The notes: generated from the letters alone by a model not told the origin. A DNA stretch of 64,000 nt from Haemophilus_D parainfluenzae_AD (GCF_001679325.1 NZ_LZMX01000026.1), one strand, 5' to 3'. Positions 17,836 to 28,330 are shown, numbered from the stretch's first letter. Made by a program: numbers and translations.

Positions 17836-18753
17836 TTAGATTAATACCTGCACAGGCGCAACATAACCTTGTGGAACTTGTTTCTTATCTTCAAAGGTAA
17901 CAAATTCCCACGCTTCCTGATCAGCCAGTACTGCACGGAGCAACTTATTATTTAAACCGTGACCAGATTTATAAGCTTTGAAATCACCGATGATGTTATA
18001 GCCACACATATAAAGATCGCCAATCGCATCAAGCATCTTGTGACGAACTAATTCATCTCTGAAACGTAATCCGTCTTCATTTAAGATTCGGTAATCATCT
18101 AATACGATAGCATTATCTAAGCTACCACCCAACGCAAGACCTTGAGATTGAAGATATTCAATATCTTTCATGAAACCAAAGGTTCTTGCACGACTGATTT
18201 GATGTACGAATGCTTGTGCAGAGAAATCCATCACATAATTACGTACATTTTTACTAATCGCTGGATGATTAAAGTCAATAGTAAAATCTAAACGGAAACC
18301 ATTATAAGGTTTAAATTCTGCCCATTTATCACCATCTTCTACTCGTACATTTTTCTTAATACGAATAAATTTCTTCGGAGCATTTTGTTCCTCAATACCA
18401 GCATCTAAAAGCAAGTAAATGAATGGGCTTGCACTACCGTCCATGATTGGAATTTCAGGTGCATCAACTTCAATAATAATATTATCGATACCTAAACCAG
18501 CCAACGCTGCGTTTAAGTGTTCTACGGTTGAAACACGCACACCTTGTTCATTCACAAGTGCAGTACAAAGCATTGTATCGCGCACTGAATCCGCATTCGC
18601 AGGGAAAGTCACCGGCGGATTAAGATCAGTACGGCAGTAAACTACACCAGTATTCGGCATAGCCGGACGCAACGTTAATGTTACTTTTTTACCGCTATGT
18701 AAGCCTACACCTGTGACTTTAATGCTTTGTTTTAATGTTCTTTGTTTAATCAT
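17836..18753 (-). CDS. lpxC: UDP-3-O-acyl-N-acetylglucosamine deacetylase
   Basis: A 305-residue zinc enzyme that performs the committed step of lipid A synthesis. TVEHLNAALAGLGIDN carries the first zinc histidine, and VRHKMLDAIGDLYM the second histidine and aspartate. The N-terminal IKQRTLKQSIKVTGVGLHSG is the family start. As in E. coli it is the last gene of the division/wall cluster, after ftsZ, with a terminator behind it. Confidence 0.97.
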   Translation of the reverse strand: MIKQRTLKQSIKVTGVGLHSGKKVTLTLRPAMPNTGVVYCRTDLNPPVTFPANADSVRDTMLCTALVNEQGVRVSTVEHLNAALAGLGIDNIIIEVDAPEIPIMDGSASPFIYLLLDAGIEEQNAPKKFIRIKKNVRVEDGDKWAEFKPYNGFRLDFTIDFNHPAISKNVRNYVMDFSAQAFVHQISRARTFGFMKDIEYLQSQGLALGGSLDNAIVLDDYRILNEDGLRFRDELVRHKMLDAIGDLYMCGYNIIGDFKAYKSGHGLNNKLLRAVLADQEAWEFVTFEDKKQVPQGYVAPVQVLI

Positions 18754-18794
18754 CTCTCTTACCTTATTGCTTCACAACAAGATTACTTATAATC

Positions 18795-20102
18795 TTACTT
18801 CTCATCACGACCAAATGATGCCGGATTGAAGAAGTTAGGATTATTTCTTAACTGTTCTAAACGGCTTGGATCAAGCGGTTTATTTAAGTTACCATATTGT
18901 GGATTTTGTTCCTGTGCTGGTTCTGGTTGTGGATTATGTCTTAATGCATCTAAACCATGTAAACCAACTGGCGGTTGTGGCTGAATCGTTTCTTGCGCTA
19001 CAGGTTGTTGAACTGGAGCTTGTTGTACTGCTGCTTGAGGACGAGCAATCACTACTGGCTCAGCTGCAACAACATCACCTAAACCTGTTGCAACGATCGT
19101 TACACGAATTTCATTGCTCATTTCAGGAACTAAACTGGTACCAACAACGATAGTAGCGTCTTCTGATGCAAAACTACCTACTGTGTCACCCACCACGTTA
19201 AATTCGTCAAAGCCGAGATCCATACCTGAGGTAATATTAACAAGGATACCCTTAGCGTTAGAAAGATCGACTTTCTCTAATAAATCATTTTTAATTGCAA
19301 GACGTGCTGCTTCTTCTGCACGACCCGCACCTGGTTCACTTTGAGCTGAACCGAAACCAATCATTGCTTGGCCCATTTCAGACATAACAGTTCTTACGTC
19401 TGCAAAGTCCACGTTGATTAAACCAGGAGACGTAATCATATCAGAGATGCCCATAACAGAGTTACGTAATACATCATTCGCAGCAGCAAAAGCATCAATT
19501 AACGTTGCATTTTTAGGGAGAACTTTTTGGATTTGTTGGTTAGGAATAATGATCATTGAATCCACATATTGTGAAAGATCTTTAATCCCTAATTCAGCAA
19601 ATTGCATACGTTTTTTGCCTTCAAAGCTAAATGGCTTAGTAACAACAGCAACGGTTAAAATACCTAATTCTTTCGCGACTTTAGCGACGATTGGTGCGGC
19701 ACCAGTGCCTGTACCACCGCCCATACCGGCTGCGATAAAGACCATATCTGCACCTTCAAGCATTTTACGGATTTCTTCTTGGTCATCTTCAGCCGCTTTA
19801 CGACCCACATTTGGATTTGCACCCGCACCAAGACCTTTCGTTGTAGCCCCACCAATTTGTACAGTTTGTTGAACTTGGCTTTTGCGTAATGCTTGCGCAT
19901 CGGTATTCACCGCATAAAATACGATTTTACCGTGTTCTTCGCTATCAATTGCACTTTCGCCCAAGAAATTACCATTGAATTCTTGTTGCACCATGTTAGC
20001 AACCATGTGGTTAACTGCGTTACCGCCGCCTCCACCGACACCGACAACCTTAATCAGTGCACCTGTTTGCTCTTCAAAATCACCATACTCTGGGTATAAC
20101 AT
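18795..20102 (-). CDS. ftsZ: Cell division GTPase FtsZ
   Basis: A 435-residue tubulin homologue that forms the division ring. The GTP-binding motif GGGTGTGAAP lies near residue 130, the N-terminal glycine loop is VGVGGGGGNAV, and the T7 loop is NVDFADVRTVM. Relative to E. coli there is an insert of about 20 residues after the first helix (VQQEFNGNFLGESAIDSEEH). The C-terminal tail ends RLEQLRNNPNFFNPASFGRDEK and lacks the usual IPxFL peptide that binds FtsA and ZipA, which seems characteristic of this family of bacteria. A proline/glutamine-rich linker spans about 345-405. Confidence 0.97.
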   Translation of the reverse strand: MLYPEYGDFEEQTGALIKVVGVGGGGGNAVNHMVANMVQQEFNGNFLGESAIDSEEHGKIVFYAVNTDAQALRKSQVQQTVQIGGATTKGLGAGANPNVGRKAAEDDQEEIRKMLEGADMVFIAAGMGGGTGTGAAPIVAKVAKELGILTVAVVTKPFSFEGKKRMQFAELGIKDLSQYVDSMIIIPNQQIQKVLPKNATLIDAFAAANDVLRNSVMGISDMITSPGLINVDFADVRTVMSEMGQAMIGFGSAQSEPGAGRAEEAARLAIKNDLLEKVDLSNAKGILVNITSGMDLGFDEFNVVGDTVGSFASEDATIVVGTSLVPEMSNEIRVTIVATGLGDVVAAEPVVIARPQAAVQQAPVQQPVAQETIQPQPPVGLHGLDALRHNPQPEPAQEQNPQYGNLNKPLDPSRLEQLRNNPNFFNPASFGRDEK

Positions 20103-20188
20103 TTGCTGTTCTCCGTTACTGCTAATACTCTGCTAGCATATTAATAAAAGTTAAATCTTTCTTATTGTAAATGAAAAAGTCAAAATTA

Positions 20189-21463
20189 TCAAAATTCTGA
20201 TTTCACTTTATTGAAAATATTTTTAAGGCCTTTCCAGAATTTTTTGCCTAATGCTTCATCACCATAGTTACTATCCACCGGATCATTATCACTATTTTGA
20301 TGATGATATTGTAGTAATCCCACGACGGTTGAATATTGCGGACGGTTTACATAATCTGTTAACCCCGTGATATTTAGTGGACTACCAATACGTACCTGGC
20401 AACCAAATACACTTGATGCACAATCTTTTAAGTCTTCAATCTGTGCACCACCACCGGTAATAACTACACCCGCAATTAATTCAAATTTAATATGTTTGGT
20501 TTCTAAATCTGCTTTAAGCTTATCTAATTCGTCCTTAACAACGCCTAATAGTTCAATATATCTTGCTGAAGTGATTAAAGATAAATCACTTTTTGTTAAA
20601 GCACGTGGTGCTCGACCACCAATACTTGCCACTTCAATTTTTTTATCACCATGTAAACGTGCCGGATATAATGCACTTGCATAGTTCACTTTAATGCGTT
20701 CTGCTTCTGCACGAGAAACGGTACATGCATGGGCAATATCATTGGTTACAATGTTCCCTGCGTAAGGAATAACTTTACTGAAACGCAATGAGCCATTGGT
20801 ATAAACCATCATATTCATGGTGCCTGCACCGAAATCAACCAAGCAAACACCAAGATCCTTTTCATCTTCAGTTAAAACAGAATGTGTTGCTGCAAAGCCG
20901 GAAAACACAACTTTATCAACTTGTAATCCACAACGCTCAACTGCTTTTTTCAAGTTATTTTGCCAGTCTTGGTGACACGCAATTAAGTGTACGTTTGCTT
21001 TTAAACGAACACCTTGTAAACCTAATGGATTTTTAATATTAACTTGTTTATCTACGGCATATTCTTGTGGAATGATGTGTAATAAAGAAAGCCCCTCAGG
21101 TAATTTCACTGAGCTTGCTGTATGCAAAGCATCATCGATTTCATCTTGAGTCACTTCATTTTCAGAAATAGCAACAAAGCCGCTCTCATTCAAGCTTTGA
21201 ATATGTTCACCTGTAATCGCAAGAGTCACGCTCATAATTTGGCAATCGGCCATTGATTCAGCTGCCTCAATAGCACGTTGGATAGAATTAACAACGGCAT
21301 CTAAATCAGTAATACTGCCACGATCAATCCCTTTTGATGGACAACTACCTACGCCAAGTACATTTACTACACCATCAGGAAGAACTTCCCCAACGACAGC
21401 AACAACTTTTGATGTACCAACTTCAAGACCTACAATTACTTTCGGTTCCAACTCTTTTGCCAT
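20189..21463 (-). CDS. ftsA: Cell division actin-like protein FtsA
   Basis: A 424-residue actin-fold ATPase that tethers FtsZ to the membrane. VGLEVGTSKVVAVVGE is the phosphate-1 loop, LVDFGAGTMNMMVY the phosphate-2 loop, and GVVITGGGAQIEDL the adenosine motif. The last helix (GKKFWKGLKNIFNKV) is the amphipathic membrane-targeting sequence. It lies between ftsQ and ftsZ in the conserved order. Confidence 0.97.
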   Translation of the reverse strand: MAKELEPKVIVGLEVGTSKVVAVVGEVLPDGVVNVLGVGSCPSKGIDRGSITDLDAVVNSIQRAIEAAESMADCQIMSVTLAITGEHIQSLNESGFVAISENEVTQDEIDDALHTASSVKLPEGLSLLHIIPQEYAVDKQVNIKNPLGLQGVRLKANVHLIACHQDWQNNLKKAVERCGLQVDKVVFSGFAATHSVLTEDEKDLGVCLVDFGAGTMNMMVYTNGSLRFSKVIPYAGNIVTNDIAHACTVSRAEAERIKVNYASALYPARLHGDKKIEVASIGGRAPRALTKSDLSLITSARYIELLGVVKDELDKLKADLETKHIKFELIAGVVITGGGAQIEDLKDCASSVFGCQVRIGSPLNITGLTDYVNRPQYSTVVGLLQYHHQNSDNDPVDSNYGDEALGKKFWKGLKNIFNKVKSEF

Positions 21464-21491
21464 TTTCTTATTACACCCAATGAATTATTTT

Positions 21492-22277
21492 TTATTTCTC
21501 TATCAATCCAACCGCTGCTGATGCAGATGCATAGCGCAAATCTACATAATCAATTCGTTTACCTTCAGGCACTTCAATTTGTGGATAAATCGTTACAAAT
21601 CGATCTAATTTTGGTTTCCAATCTCCGCGCCCAAGTTTCAATACTATATCATTATCTAGCGTAACTTGCCACGCACCACGATCATCAATTGTCACGCCTT
21701 TAACCAGCAAATTTTTCGCCTTAAAATCAGCAAAAATTTGATTCCAAGCCTCTAATACCTTCAAGCTTTGATAATCCGGCCCCCCTAAATAAGGCAAAGC
21801 TTTTTCTTTTAACTTATCCATCGGCAATTGGAAAACGGTTCCCTCTTTTGTGACGAACTCTGTTTTGTTCCAAATGGCAACTGGCTGATATTCTGATAAC
21901 CAAATACTTAAACGATTTGGCCAAATTTTGCGAACTACCGCACCTTTTACCCAAGGAATAGTTTCAAGCTGTTCTTGAATTTGCTTAACGTCTTGTCCCC
22001 AAAAGCCCTTGAGAGAGCCCATTTTAAGCAATACGTCTTGCACATCCGGATAAGTGGTAAATTCATTTTGGCCCACTAATGCATAGGCAGTAATTTTTCT
22101 ATCACCGTCTAAGCTTTCAAGCCAACTTTGCCAGTTTGAATAAACGAAATACCCTAGCCCCGCACAAAGTAACACCAAAGCAAGTTTAATCTGCAACATA
22201 AAACAGAATTTACCTTCTCCGTTAGATGAGCGACCAAATTGCGTTGGCGGTGTATTTTTGCGCTTAATTACATTCAT
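21492..22277 (-). CDS. ftsQ: Cell division protein FtsQ
   Basis: A 261-residue bitopic membrane protein of the divisome. A cytoplasmic N-terminus of about 27 residues is followed by one membrane helix (LQIKLALVLLCAGLGYFVY), a POTRA domain beginning at ITAYALVGQNEFTTYPDVQD and a beta domain (IDYVDLRY near the C-terminus). It shares one base with the ddlB stop codon (TAATG), so its translation is coupled. Confidence 0.95.
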   Translation of the reverse strand: MNVIKRKNTPPTQFGRSSNGEGKFCFMLQIKLALVLLCAGLGYFVYSNWQSWLESLDGDRKITAYALVGQNEFTTYPDVQDVLLKMGSLKGFWGQDVKQIQEQLETIPWVKGAVVRKIWPNRLSIWLSEYQPVAIWNKTEFVTKEGTVFQLPMDKLKEKALPYLGGPDYQSLKVLEAWNQIFADFKAKNLLVKGVTIDDRGAWQVTLDNDIVLKLGRGDWKPKLDRFVTIYPQIEVPEGKRIDYVDLRYASASAAVGLIEK

Positions 22278-23197
22278 TACGCACTCAACTCCAAAATTTT
22301 CACGACGAGTTGTTCAAATGAAATACCGACTGTTGACGCAGATTTAGGGAATAAACTGTGACTTGTCATGCCAGGATTTGTGTTTACTTCGACTAAACGG
22401 AAATTACCTTGTGCATCAGTCATCACATCAATGCGGCTCCAGCCACGACACCCTACGACGTCATAAGCACGTTTAACTAATTTCGCTAATTCTTGCTCAC
22501 GTTCAGCTGAAAGACCCGCTGGGCAAAAATATTGAGTGTTATCTGAAATATATTTCGCATCGTAATCATAAAACTCACCTTCTGGCACAATGCGAACAGC
22601 CGGCAATACTTCGCCACCTAAAACAGGCACAGTTAATTCATCGCCAGCTAACCATTCTTCAATCAAAATGGTGTTATCAAATTTAAGTGCATAATCGACC
22701 GCACTTTTTAATTCTTCGACTGCTTTTACTTTTGTTAAACCGACACTTGACCCCTCAAGAGACGGCTTAACCATTAAAGGTAAACCTAATTTTTCGACCA
22801 CGGCTTGTGGGTTTAGTTCGTGAGCGTTTTCTTTGGTCACAATCTCCATATCGGCAACAGGTAAACCAAAAGCTTTCCACAACATTTTGGTACGCATTTT
22901 ATCCATGGTTAACGCTGAAGCCATCACACCACAACCTGTGTAAGGTAAGCCAATTTGCTCTAATAAACCTTGCATGGTGCCATCTTCACCACCACGACCA
23001 TGTAAAATGTTAAAAACGCGATCAAAACCATCTGCTTTTAAATTCGCGACATTATATTCTTTAGGATCGATACCCTGTGCATTATAACCTTGGCTTACTA
23101 GGGCGTTTAACACTGCTGCACCAGAATTAAGAGACACTTCACGTTCAGCCGATGTGCCGCCTAACAACACAGCAATTTTTTCTCGTTTTAAATTCAT
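22277..23197 (-). CDS. ddlB: D-alanine--D-alanine ligase B
   Basis: A 306-residue ATP-grasp enzyme making the D-Ala-D-Ala dipeptide for peptidoglycan. Visible motifs are KIAVLLGGTSAEREVSLNSG at the start, LHGRGGEDG, KPSLEGSSVG, and the metal/ATP site LVEVNTNPGMTSHS. It lies between murC and ftsQ, the standard place for DdlB. Confidence 0.96.
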   Translation of the reverse strand: MNLKREKIAVLLGGTSAEREVSLNSGAAVLNALVSQGYNAQGIDPKEYNVANLKADGFDRVFNILHGRGGEDGTMQGLLEQIGLPYTGCGVMASALTMDKMRTKMLWKAFGLPVADMEIVTKENAHELNPQAVVEKLGLPLMVKPSLEGSSVGLTKVKAVEELKSAVDYALKFDNTILIEEWLAGDELTVPVLGGEVLPAVRIVPEGEFYDYDAKYISDNTQYFCPAGLSAEREQELAKLVKRAYDVVGCRGWSRIDVMTDAQGNFRLVEVNTNPGMTSHSLFPKSASTVGISFEQLVVKILELSA

Positions 23198-23255
23198 TGT
23201 TTTATCCTGTTTTCTTTTTATTTTTCATTAAAAGTGCGGTTATTTTTCGATGTAT

Positions 23256-24683
23256 TTATGCTTTCCAACGTTCTGCTAAACCACGAGAAATTTTGCTTAC
23301 ACTTCCCGCGCCTTGGGCAAGAATTAAATCGCCATCTTGAATAATTTGATCTAACACATCACCGAGTTGTTCCGTATCAGAAACTAAAATAGGATCGACT
23401 TTTCCTAAATTACGAATAGAACGACAAAGTGCTTTACTATCCGCACCAACGATTGGTGTTTCGCCTGCCGCATACACATCTAACATAATCAAAGCATCCA
23501 CTTGGGATAAGACTTGCACGAAATCATCAAATAAATCGCGAGTACGTGAATAACGGTGAGGTTGGAAAATCATCACAACACGTTTATCTCCCCAGCCTTC
23601 ACGTGCCGCTTTGATGGTCACGCCAACTTCTGTTGGGTGATGACCATAATCATCCACTAAGCGTACTTTACCATTTGGACGAATAAACTCGCCTAATTGG
23701 TCGAAACGTCTGCCTGCCCCTTGGAAGTCTGCAAGCGCTTCTAAAATCGCTTCATTGCCAATGCCTTCTTCTTTTGCTACTGCAAGTGCTGCGGTTGCAT
23801 TTAACGCATTGTGTTTACCGGGTACATTCAATAATACATTGATACGTTCACCATTCGGACAAACTACGGTGTAATGACCTTGGAAACCCGTTTGTTCATA
23901 ATCTTCGATACGATAGTCGGCATGTTCACTAAAACCATACGTTAATACTTGGCGTCCTACTTGAGGAACAAGCTCCATCAACACCGCATCATCGGCACAC
24001 ATCACCGCTAAGCCATAGAACGGCAAGTTATGTAAAAATTTTACATAGGTGGCTTTCATTTTCTCAAAGTCACCTTCATAGGTATCCATATGATCCGGTT
24101 CAATATTGGTCACCACAGAAACCATCGGCTGTAAGTGTAAGAAAGAGGCATCACTTTCATCTGCTTCAGCGATTAAATAACGGCTTGCACCTAAATGCGC
24201 ATTTTTACCGGCTGATTTAACTAAACCACCATTAACAAAAGTTGGATCCAGTTTCGCTTGAGTATAAATCATCGAAATCATGGCGGTCGTTGTGGTTTTA
24301 CCGTGAGTACCTGCTACTGCAATACCATGACGGAAACGCATAATTTCAGCTAACATTTGTGCTCGCTGAATCACTGGAATACGATTTTGTTTTGCGGCGA
24401 TTAATTCTGGGTTATCTTCATGAATCGCGCTTGATACTACGACAACGCTCGCCCCTTGCACATTTTCCGCTTGGTGACCAATGAAAATTTTGGCGCCAGC
24501 TTGAGCAAGACGCTGAGTCACGACACCATCTGCAATATCGGAACCAGAGATATCATAACCTTCATTTAATAAAATTTCGGCAATCCCACTCATACCGGCA
24601 CCACCGATACCAATGAAATGAATTTGTTGAACCCGACGCATCTCAGGGATAATTTTTCTAATTTCGTCCGAAATATGTTTCAT
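23256..24683 (-). CDS. murC: UDP-N-acetylmuramate--L-alanine ligase
   Basis: A 475-residue Mur ligase that adds the first L-alanine to UDP-MurNAc. The N-terminal Rossmann domain shows IHFIGIGGAGMSGIAE, the ATP loop is GTHGKTTTTAM, and the C-terminal domain carries LVDDYGHHPTEV and IFQPHRYSRT, both specific to MurC. The order murG-murC-ddlB is conserved. Confidence 0.97.
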   Translation of the reverse strand: MKHISDEIRKIIPEMRRVQQIHFIGIGGAGMSGIAEILLNEGYDISGSDIADGVVTQRLAQAGAKIFIGHQAENVQGASVVVVSSAIHEDNPELIAAKQNRIPVIQRAQMLAEIMRFRHGIAVAGTHGKTTTTAMISMIYTQAKLDPTFVNGGLVKSAGKNAHLGASRYLIAEADESDASFLHLQPMVSVVTNIEPDHMDTYEGDFEKMKATYVKFLHNLPFYGLAVMCADDAVLMELVPQVGRQVLTYGFSEHADYRIEDYEQTGFQGHYTVVCPNGERINVLLNVPGKHNALNATAALAVAKEEGIGNEAILEALADFQGAGRRFDQLGEFIRPNGKVRLVDDYGHHPTEVGVTIKAAREGWGDKRVVMIFQPHRYSRTRDLFDDFVQVLSQVDALIMLDVYAAGETPIVGADSKALCRSIRNLGKVDPILVSDTEQLGDVLDQIIQDGDLILAQGAGSVSKISRGLAERWKA

Positions 24684-24756
24684 ATTATTTCACCTTTATT
24701 TTTAACCGCACTTTTAGGTCAAGGGTTTATTTACTATCCCTCACCTTTCTCTGTTC

Positions 24757-25809
24757 TTATTTCGCGTTCTCTACAATGACATCAGCTACGCGTTTAGCCG
24801 CCAATGGCGCTGACATTTCTTTTGCTTTAATCGCCATCGCTAACAAGGTTTCACGATCTGTTTTTTCTAAGAAATCGACTAACACATCCGCATTTAATTC
24901 ATTTTGCTGAACGATTTTTGCTGCACCGACATCGGCAAGGTATTTCGCATTTAAATATTGTTGTTGATCTTTATGCTGAAATGGCACGAAAATCGCTGGC
25001 GCACCTACTGCAGCTAATTCACACACTGTTAAAGCACCAGAACGACAAATCACCACATCTGCCCATGCGTAAGCTTCTGCCATATCATCAATAAATTCTG
25101 TAATTTTGACCGAATCGGCATGTTCACCATAAAGTGCGGTCACACTTTCAACAGAACCTTTACCGACTTGATGACGAACCTCTAATTTATCGGCTAAACG
25201 AGCAACCACTTGTGGGATAGTCTGATTGAGTACGCGAGCCCCTTGGCTTCCACCCACGACAAGCACTCTCAATTTTCCACTTCTTTCTGAAAAACGCACT
25301 TGTGGTGATGGCATTTCAAATAAATCTTGGCGAACTGGGTTTCCTACAACTTCGGCATCTTTGAATGCTGTTGGGAAAGCTTGTAAAACTCGGGTTGCGA
25401 TTTTTGCCAACCATTCATTGGTTAAGCCTGCTACGGCATTTTGTTCATGTAAAATAACCGGCACGCCACAAAGTTTTGCCGCGATACCACCTGGACCAGA
25501 TACATAACCGCCCATACCTAATACCGCATTAGGTTTATATTCTTGAATAATTTTACGAGCTTGCAATACCGCTCTTAAAATAGCAAAAGGCGCGCCAAGT
25601 AATGCTTTAATACCTTTACCACGCAACCCTGAAATTTGAATAAAACGAATCGGAATACCATACTTGGGTACAAGCTGTGCTTCCATTCGATCTTTGGTGC
25701 CTAACCAGCAAATTTTCCAACCTTCTTTTTGTAAGGTTTGAGCAACAGCGATGGCTGGGAAAACATGTCCACCAGTACCACCCGCCATAACTAATAACTT
25801 TTTACTCAT
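24757..25809 (-). CDS. murG: Peptidoglycan glycosyltransferase MurG (lipid II synthase)
   Basis: A 350-residue GT-B transferase at the inner face of the membrane that adds GlcNAc to lipid I to give lipid II. The glycine loops LVMAGGTGGHVFPA and MGGYVSGPGG in the acceptor domain and VVGGSQGARVLN and CRSGALTVCELAAVG in the donor domain are all present. Confidence 0.97.
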   Translation of the reverse strand: MSKKLLVMAGGTGGHVFPAIAVAQTLQKEGWKICWLGTKDRMEAQLVPKYGIPIRFIQISGLRGKGIKALLGAPFAILRAVLQARKIIQEYKPNAVLGMGGYVSGPGGIAAKLCGVPVILHEQNAVAGLTNEWLAKIATRVLQAFPTAFKDAEVVGNPVRQDLFEMPSPQVRFSERSGKLRVLVVGGSQGARVLNQTIPQVVARLADKLEVRHQVGKGSVESVTALYGEHADSVKITEFIDDMAEAYAWADVVICRSGALTVCELAAVGAPAIFVPFQHKDQQQYLNAKYLADVGAAKIVQQNELNADVLVDFLEKTDRETLLAMAIKAKEMSAPLAAKRVADVIVENAK

Positions 25810-25817
25810 AAATATCC

Positions 25818-27002
25818 CTAATCATCTCTCAAACGCGCTTGACCACCACGTTGTAATCTATTTTCATGGTCAATACGTAATAAAATTCCCACGGTTGCCG
25901 ACATAATAATGATACTTGAACCACCGTAACTCACTAATGGAAACGTTAAACCTTTTGTTGGTAACATCCCTAAGGCCATGCCTAGATTGACGAAACCTTG
26001 GAAGAAAATCCAGAAACTAATACCTAAAGCAAAAAAGCCACGGAAACGTTGTTCTAACATGAGTGATTCACGTCCGATTTTCATTGCGCGAAAAATCAAT
26101 AAACCCAAGAGGATCACAACAACCAAAATACCAATAAAACCGAATTCTTCGCCAATAATCGCCATGATAAAGTCAGTATGTGCTTCAGGAAGATAATCAA
26201 GTTTTTGAATGGAGTTACCGAGTCCTTCCCCACTAATTTCACCACGACCAAAGGCCATCAAAGAATTAGTTAACTGGAATCCTGTTCCATAAGGATCTTT
26301 AAACGGCTCTAAGAAACCCGTAAAACGTTTTAAACGATAAGAGGCCGAAAGAACCAACCAAACAAAGAGAAGTATGCCTGTACCAATTAGCAAAATAAAT
26401 TGCCAAAAATTTGCACCGACAATAAAAAGCATGCCAAAAGTGATCACAAATAGTACTACTGTACTCCCTAAGTCAGGTTGGGCTAGTAAAAATACACCTA
26501 ATACGCCCATCACAATGAAAGGCTTAGCTGCACTGAATTTTTTACCTCGAACTTCATCATAACGACGCGTAAAATAACTTGCGAGGAAACAGGTTAAGGC
26601 TAACTTAGCAAATTCCGCTGGCTGGAAATTTAAAATACCTAAAGAAATCCAACGTTTAGCACCATTAACAGAAGTCCCAATACCGAGAACCAGTATTAAT
26701 AAAACAATGGCTAATAAGAAAATTTTGGCGTGCCACTTTTCCCATTGAGAAGAAGAAATTTGGAGAGTCAAATAGCAGGTTGCAAAAGAAAGCAAAACAT
26801 AAACGGCATCACGTTTTGCAAAATAGAATGTATCATTAAATACGCGTGCACTGTAAGGCATCGAGGCAGAAGTTACCGCCACTAAACCAATCAGCAATAG
26901 CACAACAAAAAGCCAAAACAATGCGCGATCGTAAAGTAATCCCTGAGGAGTTACTCTCGCCCATTGCTCATAATTTTGTTTAATTTTATTGATAAATTCC
27001 AT
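25818..27002 (-). CDS. ftsW: SEDS peptidoglycan polymerase FtsW
   Basis: A 394-residue membrane protein with about ten helices of the SEDS family. GAKRWISLGILNFQPAEFAK is the conserved periplasmic/helix segment with the catalytic region, followed by YLPEAHTDFIMAIIGEE and LTFPLVSYGGSS. FtsW polymerises septal glycan together with FtsI, encoded seven genes upstream in the same cluster. It lies nine bases upstream of murG. Confidence 0.96.
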   Translation of the reverse strand: MEFINKIKQNYEQWARVTPQGLLYDRALFWLFVVLLLIGLVAVTSASMPYSARVFNDTFYFAKRDAVYVLLSFATCYLTLQISSSQWEKWHAKIFLLAIVLLILVLGIGTSVNGAKRWISLGILNFQPAEFAKLALTCFLASYFTRRYDEVRGKKFSAAKPFIVMGVLGVFLLAQPDLGSTVVLFVITFGMLFIVGANFWQFILLIGTGILLFVWLVLSASYRLKRFTGFLEPFKDPYGTGFQLTNSLMAFGRGEISGEGLGNSIQKLDYLPEAHTDFIMAIIGEEFGFIGILVVVILLGLLIFRAMKIGRESLMLEQRFRGFFALGISFWIFFQGFVNLGMALGMLPTKGLTFPLVSYGGSSIIIMSATVGILLRIDHENRLQRGGQARLRDD

Positions 27003-27016
27003 TACTACCCTAATTT

Positions 27017-28330
27017 TTAAGCTAATTTTGCTAGACGAGTAAACTCTTCGCCACGTTTTTCAAAAGAGGAAAACTGATCCAAACTTGCACAAGCGGGAGA
27101 TAATAACACCATATCGCCTGATTTTAAACGTGGACGTAAAAATGAAATCGCTTGTTCCATGGTTTCAAACAAATGACTTTGACTTGAAAGTGCCGCAAGT
27201 TGTTTTCCATCTCGACCAAAACAATACGTTGAAATATGAGGTTGGTTGATTAAATCGGCTAGTTCAGAAAAATCTGCACCTTTACCATCGCCACCTAATA
27301 AAAGGTGTAACGTTCCCTCAACATATAACCCAGCCAATGCCGCAACCGTGCTGCCCACATTAGTCGCTTTAGAATCATTAATCCAACGAACGCCATTCGC
27401 CTGATAGGCTAATTGGAAACGATGATCTAGCCCTTTAAATTGACGAAGTGTGGTACGAATTGCCTCTAAATTTATGCCTACTGCTTGCGCTAACGCTGTC
27501 GCAGCTAAAATATTCATGTAATTATGACGACCAACTAAGGTTGCTTCATCACAAGGTAAAATGACTTCCTCTTTCGCCATTAAGTACTGTTTACCGTTTT
27601 CGGTTTTCAACCAGTAATCCGCTTGATTTTCAGCAAAAGACACTACCTTCTTAGCCTGATTTTCACCTTCGCCAAAAGTGAGTTTATCTTCTAAATTCAC
27701 TACTGCTGTTTCCGCCTTGTGGTAAATACGTAATTTTGCTTGGCGATAATCTTCTAAATCAACATAGCGATCCATGTGATCTTCAGTCACATTAAGCACA
27801 GTCGCTGCAGCCGCTTTCAAACTGTAAGTGGTTTCAAGTTGGAAACTGGAAAGTTCTAATACATAAAGATCGCAATCTTCATTTAATAATGACAACGCAG
27901 GAATGCCAATGTTTCCCCCCATTCCCACTTTTATTCCCGCTGATTTTGCCATTTCATAAACTAATGTTGTCACGGTGCTTTTACCGTTAGAGCCTGTAAT
28001 CCCGACAATTGGCTTGGTGGCAGCTCGACAGAATAATTCGATATCCCCAATCACTTCCACACCTGCTGAAAGTGCGGTCTGAATTTCAGGTGTTTTTACC
28101 GCAAGTCCCGGGCTAATGACAATAATATCGCTTTCAAGTAACCATTGTTGATTTAGACTACCCGTGTGTAAGGGGACATTTTTAGGTAATTTATCCGCAC
28201 CTGCTGGATGTTGACGTGTATCAATTACACGAATATTCGCTTGTTGAGATTGAAGATATTCAACGCAAGAAAGGCCTGTTTTTCCAAGGCCTATGATGGT
28301 AATAGTTTTATTTTGATATAAAGTTGTCAT
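27017..28330 (-). CDS. murD: UDP-N-acetylmuramoyl-L-alanine--D-glutamate ligase
   Basis: A 437-residue Mur ligase adding D-glutamate. The N-terminal TITIIGLGKTGLSCVEYL, ATP loop GITGSNGKSTVTTLV, and C-terminal HRFQLAYQANGVRWINDSKA with TNVGST are MurD-type. The frame can be read 50 codons further upstream from a TTG, but that part overlaps the end of mraY and is not family sequence. The ATG at 28330 starts the Rossmann domain. Confidence 0.96.
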   Translation of the reverse strand: MTTLYQNKTITIIGLGKTGLSCVEYLQSQQANIRVIDTRQHPAGADKLPKNVPLHTGSLNQQWLLESDIIVISPGLAVKTPEIQTALSAGVEVIGDIELFCRAATKPIVGITGSNGKSTVTTLVYEMAKSAGIKVGMGGNIGIPALSLLNEDCDLYVLELSSFQLETTYSLKAAAATVLNVTEDHMDRYVDLEDYRQAKLRIYHKAETAVVNLEDKLTFGEGENQAKKVVSFAENQADYWLKTENGKQYLMAKEEVILPCDEATLVGRHNYMNILAATALAQAVGINLEAIRTTLRQFKGLDHRFQLAYQANGVRWINDSKATNVGSTVAALAGLYVEGTLHLLLGGDGKGADFSELADLINQPHISTYCFGRDGKQLAALSSQSHLFETMEQAISFLRPRLKSGDMVLLSPACASLDQFSSFEKRGEEFTRLAKLA

